A DNA stretch of 64,000 nucleotides, taken from positions 58,527-122,526 of the forward strand of contig NZ_VZQQ01000022.1 of NCBI RefSeq assembly GCF_014397785.1. The letters are read 5' to 3'. The notes under the pieces are model-generated. The model did not search any database. It saw only the letters and a program-made list of their open reading frames with translations, and was not told the DNA's origin. The stretch is from Paraburkholderia podalyriae. Its GTDB lineage: Bacteria > Pseudomonadota > Gammaproteobacteria > Burkholderiales > Burkholderiaceae. Below are positions 17,343 to 25,795 of this stretch, piece by piece (position 1 is the stretch's first letter; every line of letters begins with the position of its first letter). Position numbers and translations under genes: made by a program.

Positions 17343-17384
17343 CTTTCAGGTACGCCCCCGGTCCTTTCAGGTACGCCCCCGGTC
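17343..17384. repeat. Perfect 21-bp tandem duplication
   Basis: The 21 bases 17343-17363 (starting CTTTCAGGTACG) are repeated exactly at 17364-17384 with no spacer. They lie in the divergent gap between the ParA gene and the thioesterase gene and could duplicate a control element or be a recent slippage product. Confidence 0.9.
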
Positions 17385-17484
17385 CAGCCGTTGATAATAT
17401 CGACAAATCCAGCGCGGCCGAAGCCCCCGCATCGCGAATCGGCCGCTCCGACGCACCGTTTTTTTTAACAAGGACCTGAATCTG

Positions 17485-17904
17485 ATGAGCAAACTGCGCC
17501 CGGAATACACCGTCGAACGCCTGCAGGAGCGCCAGAAGGGCAAGCTGCCGGACCTGCTGGGCCTGCGCGTGCTGACCGTGGACCAGGGCACGCTGCTCGC
17601 CGAGCTGACCGTGCGCGAGGCGCTGCTCGCGCCGAACGGCTTCCTGCACGCGGCCACCGTGATCGGCCTCGCCGACACCGCCTGCGGCTATGCGTGCCTC
17701 GCGCATCTGCCCGACAACGCGCGCAACTTCACGACGATCGAGCTGAAGAGCAACTTCCTCGGCACCGCGACGCAGGGCACGATCCGCGCGGTCGCGAAGG
17801 GCGTGCATCTTGGGCGCAGCACGCAGGTCTGGGACGCGACGGTCACCGCTGCGGATGGCAAGACCATCGCACTGTTTCGTTGCACGCAGATGGTGTTGTA
17901 CTAA
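17485..17904 (+). CDS. PaaI-type hotdog thioesterase
   Basis: 139 residues with a single hotdog domain: LPDLLGLRVLTVDQGTLLAE, the helix region LLAPNGFLHAATVIGLADTA, TTIELKSNFLGTATQGTI and a C-terminal KTIALFRCTQMVLY. PaaI-like enzymes hydrolyse acyl-CoA thioesters in the cytosol. In the common form HGG sits where this protein has FLHAATVIGLADT, so the nucleophile-side residues differ and the substrate is not predictable. Start ATG at 17485 follows an AAGGA site. Confidence 0.85.
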   Translation: MSKLRPEYTVERLQERQKGKLPDLLGLRVLTVDQGTLLAELTVREALLAPNGFLHAATVIGLADTACGYACLAHLPDNARNFTTIELKSNFLGTATQGTIRAVAKGVHLGRSTQVWDATVTAADGKTIALFRCTQMVLY

Positions 17905-17961
17905 GCGCACGGTCCGCGCGGCCGTTGCATTCGATCCGCTGAGTCAGCCCGGCGTAACGCG

Positions 17962-19488
17962 TCACCCCATCGCCGCGAACAGTCTGCCCATATCGACGTG
18001 CGCGGCAAGCGTATCGGCCAGCCGCTCCAGCGACGCCTCGCGCAGCGCCGGATAGTCGACCGCCTCGGCATCGCTCAAACCCGCCCACGCGAGCAGCGCC
18101 GCGCAGGCGGCCGGCGTGTCGAACAGGCCATGCACGTAGGTCGCGAGAATCTGGCCATCGGCGGACAACGCGCCATCGGGACGGCCACAGTCGACGCCGC
18201 CCTCGCCTGCGACCGCACTGTCTAGTCGCAGCGCCGGCGTGTCCAATGCCGGGCCGCCCGTCTCGCCCATATGAATCTCGTAGCCGGCGACGTCCGGCGC
18301 ACCGGGCAGCGCAAGGCGCCCGGTCACGTTCTTCAGCGTCTTGTCGCGCGTGAGCACCGTCGCATAGTCGAGCCAGCCGAAGCCGGCGAAGGTGCCCGGC
18401 GCGCCCTCGACGCCATCCGGATCTGCGATCTCATGGCCGAGCATCTGCATGCCGCCGCAAATGCCGATCACGCGGCCGCCGTAGCGCAGATGCCGCGCGA
18501 GCACGTCGCCCCAGCCTTGCGCGCGCAAAAACGCGAGGTCGTCCGGCACGTTCTTCGAACCCGGCAGGATGATCAGATCGGCGGACGGCGCCGGCGCGCC
18601 CGCGCGCACGTAGTGAAAATCGACCTGCGGATGCGCGCGCAACGCGTCGAAATCGGTGTGGTTGCTGATGTGTGGCAGCACCGGCACGACCACGCGCAGC
18701 AGACGGCGCGAATCGCCGCTTGCCGCCGCGCGCAGTTCGGGCGGCAGCATGTCCTCGGCGTCGAGCGTCAGGCCATGCAGGTAAGGCACGACGCCGAGCA
18801 CCGGCTTGCCGGTCCTCGCCTCGAGCCAGTCCAGCCCGGGCTTTAGCAGGCCGATGTCGCCACGAAAACGGTTGATGATGAAGCCGCGCACGCGCGCCTG
18901 CTCGCTGTCGGACAGACACGCGAGCGTGCCGGTCAGATGGGCGAACACGCCGCCGCGATCGATGTCGGCGACCAGCACGACCGGGCAATCGACCGCCTCC
19001 GCGAAGCCCATGTTCGCGATGTCGCGCTCGCGCAGATTGATCTCGGCCGGACTGCCCGCGCCTTCGACGAAAATCGTGTCGTACGACGCGCGCAGCCGCG
19101 CATACGACTCCAGCACCGCCTCGAACGCGACCGGCTTGTAGTCGTGATACGCGCGCGCGTCGAGATTGATGCGCGCCTTGCCGTGGATGATCACCTGAGC
19201 GCCGCGATCGCTGGTCGGCTTCAGCAGCACCGGATTCAGATCGGTATGCGCGTCGATGCCCGCGGCGAGCGCCTGCAATGCCTGTGCGCGGCCGATCTCG
19301 CCGCCGTCGACGCTCACCGCGCTGTTCAGCGCCATGTTCTGCGGCTTGAACGGCGCAACCCGCGCGCCCGCGCGCCGCGCGAGCCGGCACAGTCCCGCGA
19401 CCAGCGTGCTCTTGCCCGCGTCGGACGTGGTGCCCTGGATCATCAGCGTGCCGCGCGGCACGGGCAGGGGGTCGGGGAGAGCGGCCAT
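17962..19488 (-). CDS. cobQ: Cobyric acid synthase (glutamine-hydrolysing)
   Basis: 508 residues from the ATG at 19488 (MAALPDPLPVPRGTLMIQGT); the frame is open further upstream, but that part lacks family similarity. It amidates the b, d, e and g side chains of adenosyl-cobyrinic a,c-diamide, using glutamine and ATP. The N-terminal synthetase domain has the P-loop-like TTSDAGKST, FKPQNMALNS and FVEGAGSPAEINL. The C-terminal type I glutaminase domain has the nucleophile Cys in GICGGMQMLGHEI and the His in YVHGLFDTP. It is divergent from cobU and opposite in direction to the other plus-strand cob genes. No riboswitch was seen before it. Confidence 0.96.
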   Translation of the reverse strand: MAALPDPLPVPRGTLMIQGTTSDAGKSTLVAGLCRLARRAGARVAPFKPQNMALNSAVSVDGGEIGRAQALQALAAGIDAHTDLNPVLLKPTSDRGAQVIIHGKARINLDARAYHDYKPVAFEAVLESYARLRASYDTIFVEGAGSPAEINLRERDIANMGFAEAVDCPVVLVADIDRGGVFAHLTGTLACLSDSEQARVRGFIINRFRGDIGLLKPGLDWLEARTGKPVLGVVPYLHGLTLDAEDMLPPELRAAASGDSRRLLRVVVPVLPHISNHTDFDALRAHPQVDFHYVRAGAPAPSADLIILPGSKNVPDDLAFLRAQGWGDVLARHLRYGGRVIGICGGMQMLGHEIADPDGVEGAPGTFAGFGWLDYATVLTRDKTLKNVTGRLALPGAPDVAGYEIHMGETGGPALDTPALRLDSAVAGEGGVDCGRPDGALSADGQILATYVHGLFDTPAACAALLAWAGLSDAEAVDYPALREASLERLADTLAAHVDMGRLFAAMG

Positions 19489-19594
19489 TCGGGTCGGGGA
19501 TGCAGGTGGAATGTGGACAGTGGCGTTGCCATGCAGCGCATGGCGCACGCTGCGCAGTGCGATGCAATCGAGCGGCATTATCCCATCGCGCCGG

Positions 19595-19600
19595 TACAAT
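19595..19600 (+). promoter_or_regulatory. Possible -10 box immediately before cobU
   Basis: TACAAT ends only three bases before the ATG at 19604 and six before the ATG at 19607. If it is a real -10, transcription would begin at or near the start codon and the mRNA would be leaderless. Confidence 0.35.
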
Positions 19601-19603
19601 CGC

Positions 19604-20161
19604 ATGATGACTCCCCCCGACCTCACCTTCGTCCTCGGCGGCGCCCGCTCGGGCAAGAGCGCGCACGCCGAGTGGCTCGCCAGCGACAGCGCCCTCCCCG
19701 TCACCTACATCGCCACCGCCCGCATCACCGACGACGCCGAATTCAAAGCGCGCATCGCGCATCATCGCGAGCGGCGGCCCGCGCATTGGGGGCTCGTCGA
19801 ATCGGACGACGACCTCGCGGGCGCGCTCGCGCAGCACGACGCACCGGGCCAGTGTCTGCTGATCGACTGCCTGACGCTGTGGCTCGCGAACCTGCTGTGT
19901 CCGGCCGACGGCGTCACGCCGCCGCTGCCGCACTACTACGCGCAGGCCGCCGCGCTCGAAGCGGCGCTCGTCGGCGCGCGCGGCAAGCTCATCGTCGTCA
20001 GCAACGAGATCGGCCTCGGCGTCGTGCCGCTCGGCGAAGCCACGCGTCTTTACGTCGACGAACTCGGGCGGTTGAATCAGCGCATCGCCGCGTTGAGCAG
20101 CGCGGCCACGCTGATGGTCGCGGGTCTGCCGCTGGCGCTGAAAAGCGCGCGCCGCGCGTGA
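19604..20161 (+). CDS. cobU: Adenosylcobinamide kinase / adenosylcobinamide-phosphate guanylyltransferase
   Basis: 185 residues (183 if ATG 19607 is used). This bifunctional enzyme phosphorylates adenosylcobinamide and adds GMP to give adenosyl-GDP-cobinamide. Visible motifs are the P-loop GGARSGKS near residues 12-19, TYIATARITDDAEFKARIAHHRERR, carrying the guanylylated His region, LLIDCLTLWLANLL and VVSNEIGLGVVP. It is the same protein as CobP in the Pseudomonas naming. No Shine-Dalgarno sequence is seen before the start, in line with a leaderless mRNA. Its stop overlaps the cbiB start by one base, so the two are translationally coupled. Confidence 0.95.
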   Translation: MMTPPDLTFVLGGARSGKSAHAEWLASDSALPVTYIATARITDDAEFKARIAHHRERRPAHWGLVESDDDLAGALAQHDAPGQCLLIDCLTLWLANLLCPADGVTPPLPHYYAQAAALEAALVGARGKLIVVSNEIGLGVVPLGEATRLYVDELGRLNQRIAALSSAATLMVAGLPLALKSARRA

Positions 20162-21102
20162 TGCCGCCGCTGACGATGCCGCTCGTCGCGACGCTCGCGG
20201 TCGCGGGCGTCGCCGTCGATCGCTGGCTCGGCGAACCGAGCCGCCGGCATCCGCTCGTCGGCTTCGGTAACTGGGCCGCGCGCATCGAGGCGCGCTTCAA
20301 TCACGACAGGCGTCTGCGGCTCAAAGGTCTGCTCGCATGGGTGCTCGCGGTGCTGCCGCCGGTGCTGATCGCGTGGTGGCTCGTCGTCGTCCTGCCGCTT
20401 TTCGCGGCCTGCGCGCTGCACGTCGCGCTGCTGTGGTTCGCGCTCGGCGCGCGCAGCCTGCGCGACCACATCGAGCCGATCGCGCGAGCGCTTGGGCAAC
20501 GCGATCTCGCCACGGCACGTGAGTTGACCGCGCGGATCGTCTCGCGCGACACCGCCCAGTCCGACGAGGCCGCGCTCGCGCGCGCCGCGGTCGAATCGGC
20601 GCTCGAAAACGGCAACGACGCGATCTTCGGCGCGCTGTTCTGGTTCGCGCTCGCGGGCGGCCCAGGCGCGCTCGGCTTTCGCCTCGCCAATACGCTCGAC
20701 GCGATGTGGGGTTATCGCACGCCGCGCTATCTGCGCTTCGGCTGGGCCGCCGCGCGCATCGACGACGTGCTGAACTGGATTCCCGCGCGCCTGACCGCCA
20801 CGAGCTACGCGCTGCTTGGCGACACGCTGACCGCCTGGCGCTGCTGGCGCGAACAGGCGCCACGCTGGGAGAGCCCGAACGCGGGCCCGGTGATGGCGTC
20901 CGGCGCCGGCAGCCTGAACGTGCTGATCGGCGGGCCGGCCGTGTATCACGGCGCACTCGAGCATCGGCCGACGCTGGGCTTCGGGCATCCCGCCGAGGCG
21001 CGTCATGTGGGCGCCGCGTTGATGCTGGTCGAACGCACGGTGATTCTGTGGCTGGCCGTGCTGATCGTGCTGGCGTTATTGAGCGTGCCGTTTCATGGCT
21101 GA
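20161..21102 (+). CDS. cbiB: Adenosylcobinamide-phosphate synthase CbiB/CobD, membrane protein
   Basis: 313 residues. It joins adenosylcobyric acid to (R)-1-aminopropan-2-ol phosphate in the inner membrane. The family motif DRWLGEPSRRHPLVGFGNW is near residues 15-40. Hydrophobic spans include LLAWVLAVLPPVLIAWWLV, LPLFAACALHVALLWF and the C-terminal VILWLAVLIVLALLSV. The middle has SRDTAQSDEAALARAAVESALEN and PNAGPVMASGAGSLNVLIGG. Starts at 20161 inside the cobU stop (one-base overlap). Confidence 0.95.
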   Translation: MPPLTMPLVATLAVAGVAVDRWLGEPSRRHPLVGFGNWAARIEARFNHDRRLRLKGLLAWVLAVLPPVLIAWWLVVVLPLFAACALHVALLWFALGARSLRDHIEPIARALGQRDLATARELTARIVSRDTAQSDEAALARAAVESALENGNDAIFGALFWFALAGGPGALGFRLANTLDAMWGYRTPRYLRFGWAAARIDDVLNWIPARLTATSYALLGDTLTAWRCWREQAPRWESPNAGPVMASGAGSLNVLIGGPAVYHGALEHRPTLGFGHPAEARHVGAALMLVERTVILWLAVLIVLALLSVPFHG

Positions 21103-21135
21103 GCGGAACGACGCGCGTTGGAGTGGGATGAGCGT

Positions 21136-22212
21136 ATGACCGACCCGATACCGCCGCTTGAATACGCCGCAAGCGGCCCGATCGCGCACGGCGGCAACCT
21201 GCACGAAGCGGCGACGCGCTACGGCATTCCGTACGCGCAGTGGCTCGATCTGTCGACCGGCATCAATCCGCACGGCTATCCGGTGCCGCCGCTCCCCGCC
21301 GACGCATGGCGCCGTTTGCCCGACGAAGGCGACGGCTTCGCCGAACGCGCCGCGCGCTACTATGGCGCGCCCGATGCCGCGCACGTGCTGCCGGTGGCCG
21401 GCAGCCAGGCGGCGATTCGCGCGCTGCCCGGGTTGCTGCCGCGCGCGACGGTCGGCATCGCACCGCTGACTTACGGCGAGTACGCGCCCGCGTTCGCGCG
21501 CGCGGGACACGAGGTCGCGCCGCTCGACGTGCACAGCGACACGCTGCCCGCCGCGCTGTCGCACGTCGCGATCGTCAATCCCGACAATCCGACAGCCGCG
21601 CATGTCGACGCCGCGAGGCTGCTGCACTGGCACGCGCAGTTACGCGAGCGAGGCGGCACCCTGCTCGTCGACGAAGCGTTCGCCGATACGCTGCCGGCCG
21701 CGCAGTTCGCGTCGCTGGTGGCGCACACGCATCGGAACGGGCTCGTCGTGTTGCGCTCGCCCGGCAAGTTCTTCGGACTCGCGGGGGTGCGCGCCGGGTT
21801 CGTGCTGGGCGCGCCCGCATTGCTCGCCGCGCTTCGCGACCGGTTGGGCGCGTGGACGGTCAGCGGTCCCGCGCGTCATGCAGTGAGCGCCGCGTTCGCC
21901 GACGCCGCGTGGCAGACCCGCATGCGTGAGCGGCTCAGTGGCGAGAGCACGCGGCTTGCCGGGCTGTTGCAGGGGCACGGCTTCGCGACACGCGGCACGC
22001 CGCTCTTCGCATGGACCGACGATGCGCGCGCCGCCGCGCTGCATGAAGCGCTCGCGCGGCGCGGCGTGTGGACGCGTCTTTTTCCGCCATCGCCCGGTGT
22101 GCCATCGGCCAGTGTCCGCTTCGGATTACCGGGCGACGATGCCGAATGGACCCGCTTCGAACAGCAGTTGCAACAGGCGGTTCACGCGCTCGATGTCGCG
22201 CGGTCGGGTTAG
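21136..22212 (+). CDS. cobD: Threonine-phosphate decarboxylase (PLP)
   Basis: 358 residues from the ATG at 21136; a TTG 18 bases upstream is the other option. It decarboxylates L-threonine phosphate to the aminopropanol phosphate that CbiB attaches, and belongs to the HisC-like fold-type I aminotransferases. Signatures: SGPIAHGGNLHEAATRYG, WLDLSTGINPHGYP near the N-terminus, VNPDNPTAAH, LLVDEAFADT, and the PLP-lysine site RSPGKFFGLAGVRAGF around residue 210. It is called CobC in the Pseudomonas scheme. It lies 33 bases after cbiB and 53 before btuF. Confidence 0.94.
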   Translation: MTDPIPPLEYAASGPIAHGGNLHEAATRYGIPYAQWLDLSTGINPHGYPVPPLPADAWRRLPDEGDGFAERAARYYGAPDAAHVLPVAGSQAAIRALPGLLPRATVGIAPLTYGEYAPAFARAGHEVAPLDVHSDTLPAALSHVAIVNPDNPTAAHVDAARLLHWHAQLRERGGTLLVDEAFADTLPAAQFASLVAHTHRNGLVVLRSPGKFFGLAGVRAGFVLGAPALLAALRDRLGAWTVSGPARHAVSAAFADAAWQTRMRERLSGESTRLAGLLQGHGFATRGTPLFAWTDDARAAALHEALARRGVWTRLFPPSPGVPSASVRFGLPGDDAEWTRFEQQLQQAVHALDVARSG

Positions 22213-22265
22213 CACACTGTCCTTCAAACCCAGCCGCTCAACGCTTCGTGACCCGTCCTCGCCCG

Positions 22266-23216
22266 ATGATCCGCTTGACTCGCTCCAGCCCCTGTGCCGC
22301 GCCCGCGCGTCGCGTCCTCCGTCGGTTCGGCGTTGCAGTGTTCGCGCTGACTGCGCTGGGCGCGCACGCCGCGATCACCGTCACCGACGACAGCGGCGCG
22401 ACCGTCACGCTCGCCGCGCCCGCGCAGCGCGTGATCAGCCTCGCCCCGCACGTGACCGAGTTGCTTTACGCCGCTGGCGGCGGCCCGAAGATGGTCGGCG
22501 CGGTGTCGTACAGCGACTATCCACCCGAAGCGAAGCAACTCCCGCGCGTCGGCGACAACAAGGCGCTCGACCTCGAACGCATCGTCGCGCTGAAACCGGA
22601 CCTGATCGTCGTGTGGCGGCATGGCAATGCGCAGCGTCAGCTCGATCGCTTGCGCGAGCTACACGTGCCGCTTTTTTTCAGCGAGCCGCGCCGTCTCGAC
22701 GACGTCGCCGTATCGCTGACCAGGTTCGGCCGGCTGCTCGGCACATCAGCGAGCGCGGACGCGGCGGCCGCCGCCTATCGCGACGACATCGCCCGTCTGC
22801 GCGCGCGATATGCGAATCGCCCGATCGTCAGCGTGTTTTATCAGGTATGGGACCGGCCGCTGATGACGCTCAACGGCGAGCACATGATCAGCGACGTGAT
22901 CGCGCTATGCGGCGGCCGCAACGTATTCGCGGACCTGCAGCCGCTGGTGCCGACCGTGTCGACCGAAGCGGTGCTCGCGGCGAACCCGGAGGCGATCGTC
23001 ACGGCCGCACCGGGCGCGACGCGGCCCGACACGACGCTGCCGCAACTCGACACATGGCGCGCGTGGCCGGGTCTCGCGGCCGTCGCGAACCACAACCTGT
23101 TTGCGATCGACGGCGATCTGATCAACCGCCCCGCACCGCGCATCGCGCAAGGCGCGCGGCAACTCTGCGAGGACCTCGAACTCGCGCGCTCGCGCAGAAA
23201 GCCGCCCGCGCCATAA
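22266..23216 (+). CDS. btuF: Cobalamin-binding ABC transporter periplasmic protein
   Basis: 316 residues from the ATG at 22266; a GTG at 22248 is an alternative start. The signal peptide (RRVLRRFGVAVFALTALGAHA) is followed by a class III helical-backbone binding protein: ITVTDDSGATVTLAAPAQRVISLAPHVTELLYAAG, then LPRVGDNKALDLERIVALKPDLIVVW and the second-lobe VWDRPLMTLNGEHMISDVI. It delivers vitamin B12 or other corrinoids to BtuCD. The permease and ATPase genes are on the opposite strand in the riboswitch operon, so the importer is split over two transcription units. The two units converge here. Confidence 0.92.
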   Translation: MIRLTRSSPCAAPARRVLRRFGVAVFALTALGAHAAITVTDDSGATVTLAAPAQRVISLAPHVTELLYAAGGGPKMVGAVSYSDYPPEAKQLPRVGDNKALDLERIVALKPDLIVVWRHGNAQRQLDRLRELHVPLFFSEPRRLDDVAVSLTRFGRLLGTSASADAAAAAYRDDIARLRARYANRPIVSVFYQVWDRPLMTLNGEHMISDVIALCGGRNVFADLQPLVPTVSTEAVLAANPEAIVTAAPGATRPDTTLPQLDTWRAWPGLAAVANHNLFAIDGDLINRPAPRIAQGARQLCEDLELARSRRKPPAP

Positions 23217-23267
23217 TGCGCCGCGTGTCGTGCAAAAACCGAGCGGTTCTCAGCATGACAACGCGGC

Positions 23268-23858
23268 TCACGCATTCCATCGCACGAGCGACCACTGCAG
23301 CGTCTCGTCGTTACGTCGCAACCACACGATCCCGGTCATATCGAGCGACCACTGCAGGCAACGCGCGAGCGGCACTTCCAGCACCCACGACGCGATCGCG
23401 CGCATCACGCCCGCATGCGTGACCACGTACGCGGGCGACAACTCGCGCGTCTGCGCGAACGCATCGAACCACGCCCGCACACGCGCGACGAATTGCGCGA
23501 CGCTCTCGCCGCCATGCGAGCGCGCATGTTCGAAATTGGCGGCCCAGTCGTCGAGCAGCGCGCGATCGATCGTGTCCCAGCGCTGCGCTTCCCAGGCGCC
23601 AAAATCCATTTCCTTCAGACGCTCGTCGTGGCTGACCACGCAGCCGAAGTCGTTCGCGATCTCGGCCGCGAGCGCGGCGCAGCGGGTGAGCGGACTCGTG
23701 ATCAACACGCGCGGCGCCGGCACCTGCAAGTTCGCGAGCTTTACCGCCAGCGCATTGGATGTGAGCTCGGCGTCTTCCGCCAACGCGACGTCGCTATGGC
23801 CGTAACAGACACCCGCCTCGAGCGCGACAGCGGGATGTCGAATCAGGACGATATCCAT
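23268..23858 (-). CDS. cobC: Alpha-ribazole phosphatase, histidine phosphatase family
   Basis: 196 residues from the ATG at 23858. It removes phosphate from alpha-ribazole 5'-phosphate or from adenosylcobalamin 5'-phosphate, the last nucleotide-loop step. Motifs: LIRHPAVALEAGVCYGHSDV at the N-terminus, where the usual RHG is RHP, TSPLTRCAALAAEIA, LKEMDFGAWEAQRWD and VVTHAGVMRAIASWVL with the second catalytic His. RHP is common in this branch of the family. It overlaps the end of cobS by 16 bases and is the last gene of the btuB operon. Confidence 0.92.
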   Translation of the reverse strand: MDIVLIRHPAVALEAGVCYGHSDVALAEDAELTSNALAVKLANLQVPAPRVLITSPLTRCAALAAEIANDFGCVVSHDERLKEMDFGAWEAQRWDTIDRALLDDWAANFEHARSHGGESVAQFVARVRAWFDAFAQTRELSPAYVVTHAGVMRAIASWVLEVPLARCLQWSLDMTGIVWLRRNDETLQWSLVRWNA

Positions 23859-24619
23859 GCAAGCCCCACCAGATAGATGCTCAATTCGAAGATCTGCTGC
23901 GCGAAGCCGAGGCAATCGCCGGTATAGCCGCCAATGCGTCGGGCGAAATAACGGCCCATCGCGAAGCGCAACGCGAACAGCACGACACACGTGAGCGCAG
24001 CGAAACGCCAGTCGGGGGCGCCGGGGCCGTTCGGCCACAGCAGCCACGGCAGCCCGAACAGCACGGCGCACAGCAGCGCCGGTCCGCTCAAACGCTGCGC
24101 GACCGGCTTGGCCTTGCCGGCCGCGCGCACGTAGTCGAGCGTGGCCAGGTAACTGATCGCGCACGCGCGGCTCGCGCCATGCGCCGCAAGCATCAGACTT
24201 GCGGCGCGCAGCGGTGGCAACGCCTCGAGCGTTTGCCACTTGATCGTCAGAGCGATCACCAGCGCGATGGCGCCGAAAGCACCGATGCGCGAGTCGTGCA
24301 TGATGCGCAGCGCATCTTCTCGCGTATAGGCGCCACCGAACGCATCGATGCAATCGGCGAGACCGTCCTCGTGAAACGCGCCCGTGACGACGAGCGACGC
24401 GGCCATCGACAGCAGCACCGCGACACTCGCCGGAAATACGCGCAGCGCGGCCAGATAGACAAGCGCGCTGAAGCCGCCGACCAACACGCCGACGAGCGGA
24501 AAGTAGCGCGCCGCGGCATTCAGATAATGCGGCTCGAAGCCGACCCAGCGCGGCACGGGCACGCGCGTGAAGTAACCGAGCGCCGTGAAGAAATAGCGCA
24601 GTTCCGAGAGCGGGTTCAT
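23843..24619 (-). CDS. cobS: Adenosylcobinamide-GDP ribazoletransferase (cobalamin synthase)
   Basis: 258 residues from the ATG at 24619. This integral membrane enzyme joins adenosyl-GDP-cobinamide to alpha-ribazole (phosphate). Signature: YFTRVPVPRW near the N-terminus, AARYFPLVGVLVGG, and the metal-binding FHEDGLADCIDAFGG around residues 80-95, followed by REDALRIMHDSRIGAFGA. Several hydrophobic spans are visible (VAVLLSMAASLVVTGA, LLCAVLFGLPWLLWP). It is 73 bases after cobT and overlaps cobC by 16 bases. Confidence 0.95.
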   Translation of the reverse strand: MNPLSELRYFFTALGYFTRVPVPRWVGFEPHYLNAAARYFPLVGVLVGGFSALVYLAALRVFPASVAVLLSMAASLVVTGAFHEDGLADCIDAFGGAYTREDALRIMHDSRIGAFGAIALVIALTIKWQTLEALPPLRAASLMLAAHGASRACAISYLATLDYVRAAGKAKPVAQRLSGPALLCAVLFGLPWLLWPNGPGAPDWRFAALTCVVLFALRFAMGRYFARRIGGYTGDCLGFAQQIFELSIYLVGLAWISS

Positions 24620-24692
24620 GGACGTGGCGAGTGCAGGTTCACAGCGATGCAGGCCGAGCTTCGCGTTCTCGCGAAGCGTGTGCTCGCGCGCT

Positions 24693-25754
24693 TCACGGTT
24701 CGCGATCCGCGACGCCCGCCGAATCGAAGCTCGCCATCTCGTTGACGAAGGCCACCGCCGCGCGCAGCAACGGCACCGCGAGCGCGGCGCCCGTGCCCTC
24801 GCCGAGCCGCATGTCGAGCGATAGCAGCGGCTGCGCGCCAAAATGATCGAGCATGCGCCGATGCCCGGCCTCGTTCGACGCATGCGCGAACACACAGTAC
24901 TCGCGCACGTCGGGCGACAACGCATCGGCCACCAGCAAAGCGGATGTCGCGATGAAGCCATCGACGAGGATCGTCATGCGCGCCTCGGCGGCGGCCAGAT
25001 ACGCGCCCGCCATCATCGCGATCTCGAAGCCGCCAAAGGTCGCGAGCACGTCGAGCGGCGCGCTTGCGTCCGCATGACGCGCGAGCGCCGACGCGAGCAC
25101 GTTGCGCTTCTTCGCGAGGCCGGCGTTGTCGAGACCGGTGCCGCGGCCGACGCAGTCGTCGATCGGCACGCCGCACAGACGGCTCATCAGACACGCGGCC
25201 GCCGAGGTGTTCGCGATGCCCATCTCGCCGAAGCCGATCACGTTCGTGCCTAGCGCCGCGTGATGACGCACGCGCGCGGCGCCCGCCTGCATCGCGGCGA
25301 GCGCTTCGGCGTGCGTCATCGCGGCTTCGTGCGCGAAGTTGCGCGTGCCGGGTCCGACCGGAATGTCGACGAGTCCGTGCGTCGATGACAGCGGCGTCGC
25401 GATGCCCGCGTTGACCACTTCGAGTTCGAGACCCGCGACACGACTGAGCGCGTTGATCGCCGCGCCGCCCGCGATGAAATTCGCAACCATCTGCGCGGTC
25501 ACCGCTTGCGGATACGGGCTCACGCCCTCGGCGGCGATGCCATGATCGCCCGCGAAAACGATCATCGCGGCACGCTGCACGGTGGGACGCGTACTGCGCT
25601 GGATCAGGCCCATCTGGCGCGCCAGCGTTTCGAGCCGGCCGAGGCTGCCGGGCGGTTTGGTGCGCGTATCGATGATCCGTTGCAACTCGGCGCACAGCGT
25701 TTGATCGAGCGGGGCGACTTCGGGCAAACCGGTCGGGAGTGGGATGTGAGTCAT
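24693..25754 (-). CDS. cobT: Nicotinate-nucleotide-dimethylbenzimidazole phosphoribosyltransferase
   Basis: 353 residues. It makes alpha-ribazole phosphate from dimethylbenzimidazole and nicotinate mononucleotide in the cytosol. Motifs: TKPPGSLGRLETLARQMGLIQ, VFAGDHGIAAEGVSPYPQAVT around 70-90, FIAGGAAINALSR, GEMGIANTSAAACLM, TGLDNAGLAKK, and DMRLGEGTGAALAVP near 320 with the catalytic Glu. Length matches the family. It is preceded by btuD (41-base gap) and followed by cobS in the riboswitch operon. No bluB (dimethylbenzimidazole synthase) is in the window. Confidence 0.97.
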   Translation of the reverse strand: MTHIPLPTGLPEVAPLDQTLCAELQRIIDTRTKPPGSLGRLETLARQMGLIQRSTRPTVQRAAMIVFAGDHGIAAEGVSPYPQAVTAQMVANFIAGGAAINALSRVAGLELEVVNAGIATPLSSTHGLVDIPVGPGTRNFAHEAAMTHAEALAAMQAGAARVRHHAALGTNVIGFGEMGIANTSAAACLMSRLCGVPIDDCVGRGTGLDNAGLAKKRNVLASALARHADASAPLDVLATFGGFEIAMMAGAYLAAAEARMTILVDGFIATSALLVADALSPDVREYCVFAHASNEAGHRRMLDHFGAQPLLSLDMRLGEGTGAALAVPLLRAAVAFVNEMASFDSAGVADREP

Positions 25755-25795
25755 AGGTGCGGTCGAATAGGAATAGGGGTAATAGGAGTCAATAA

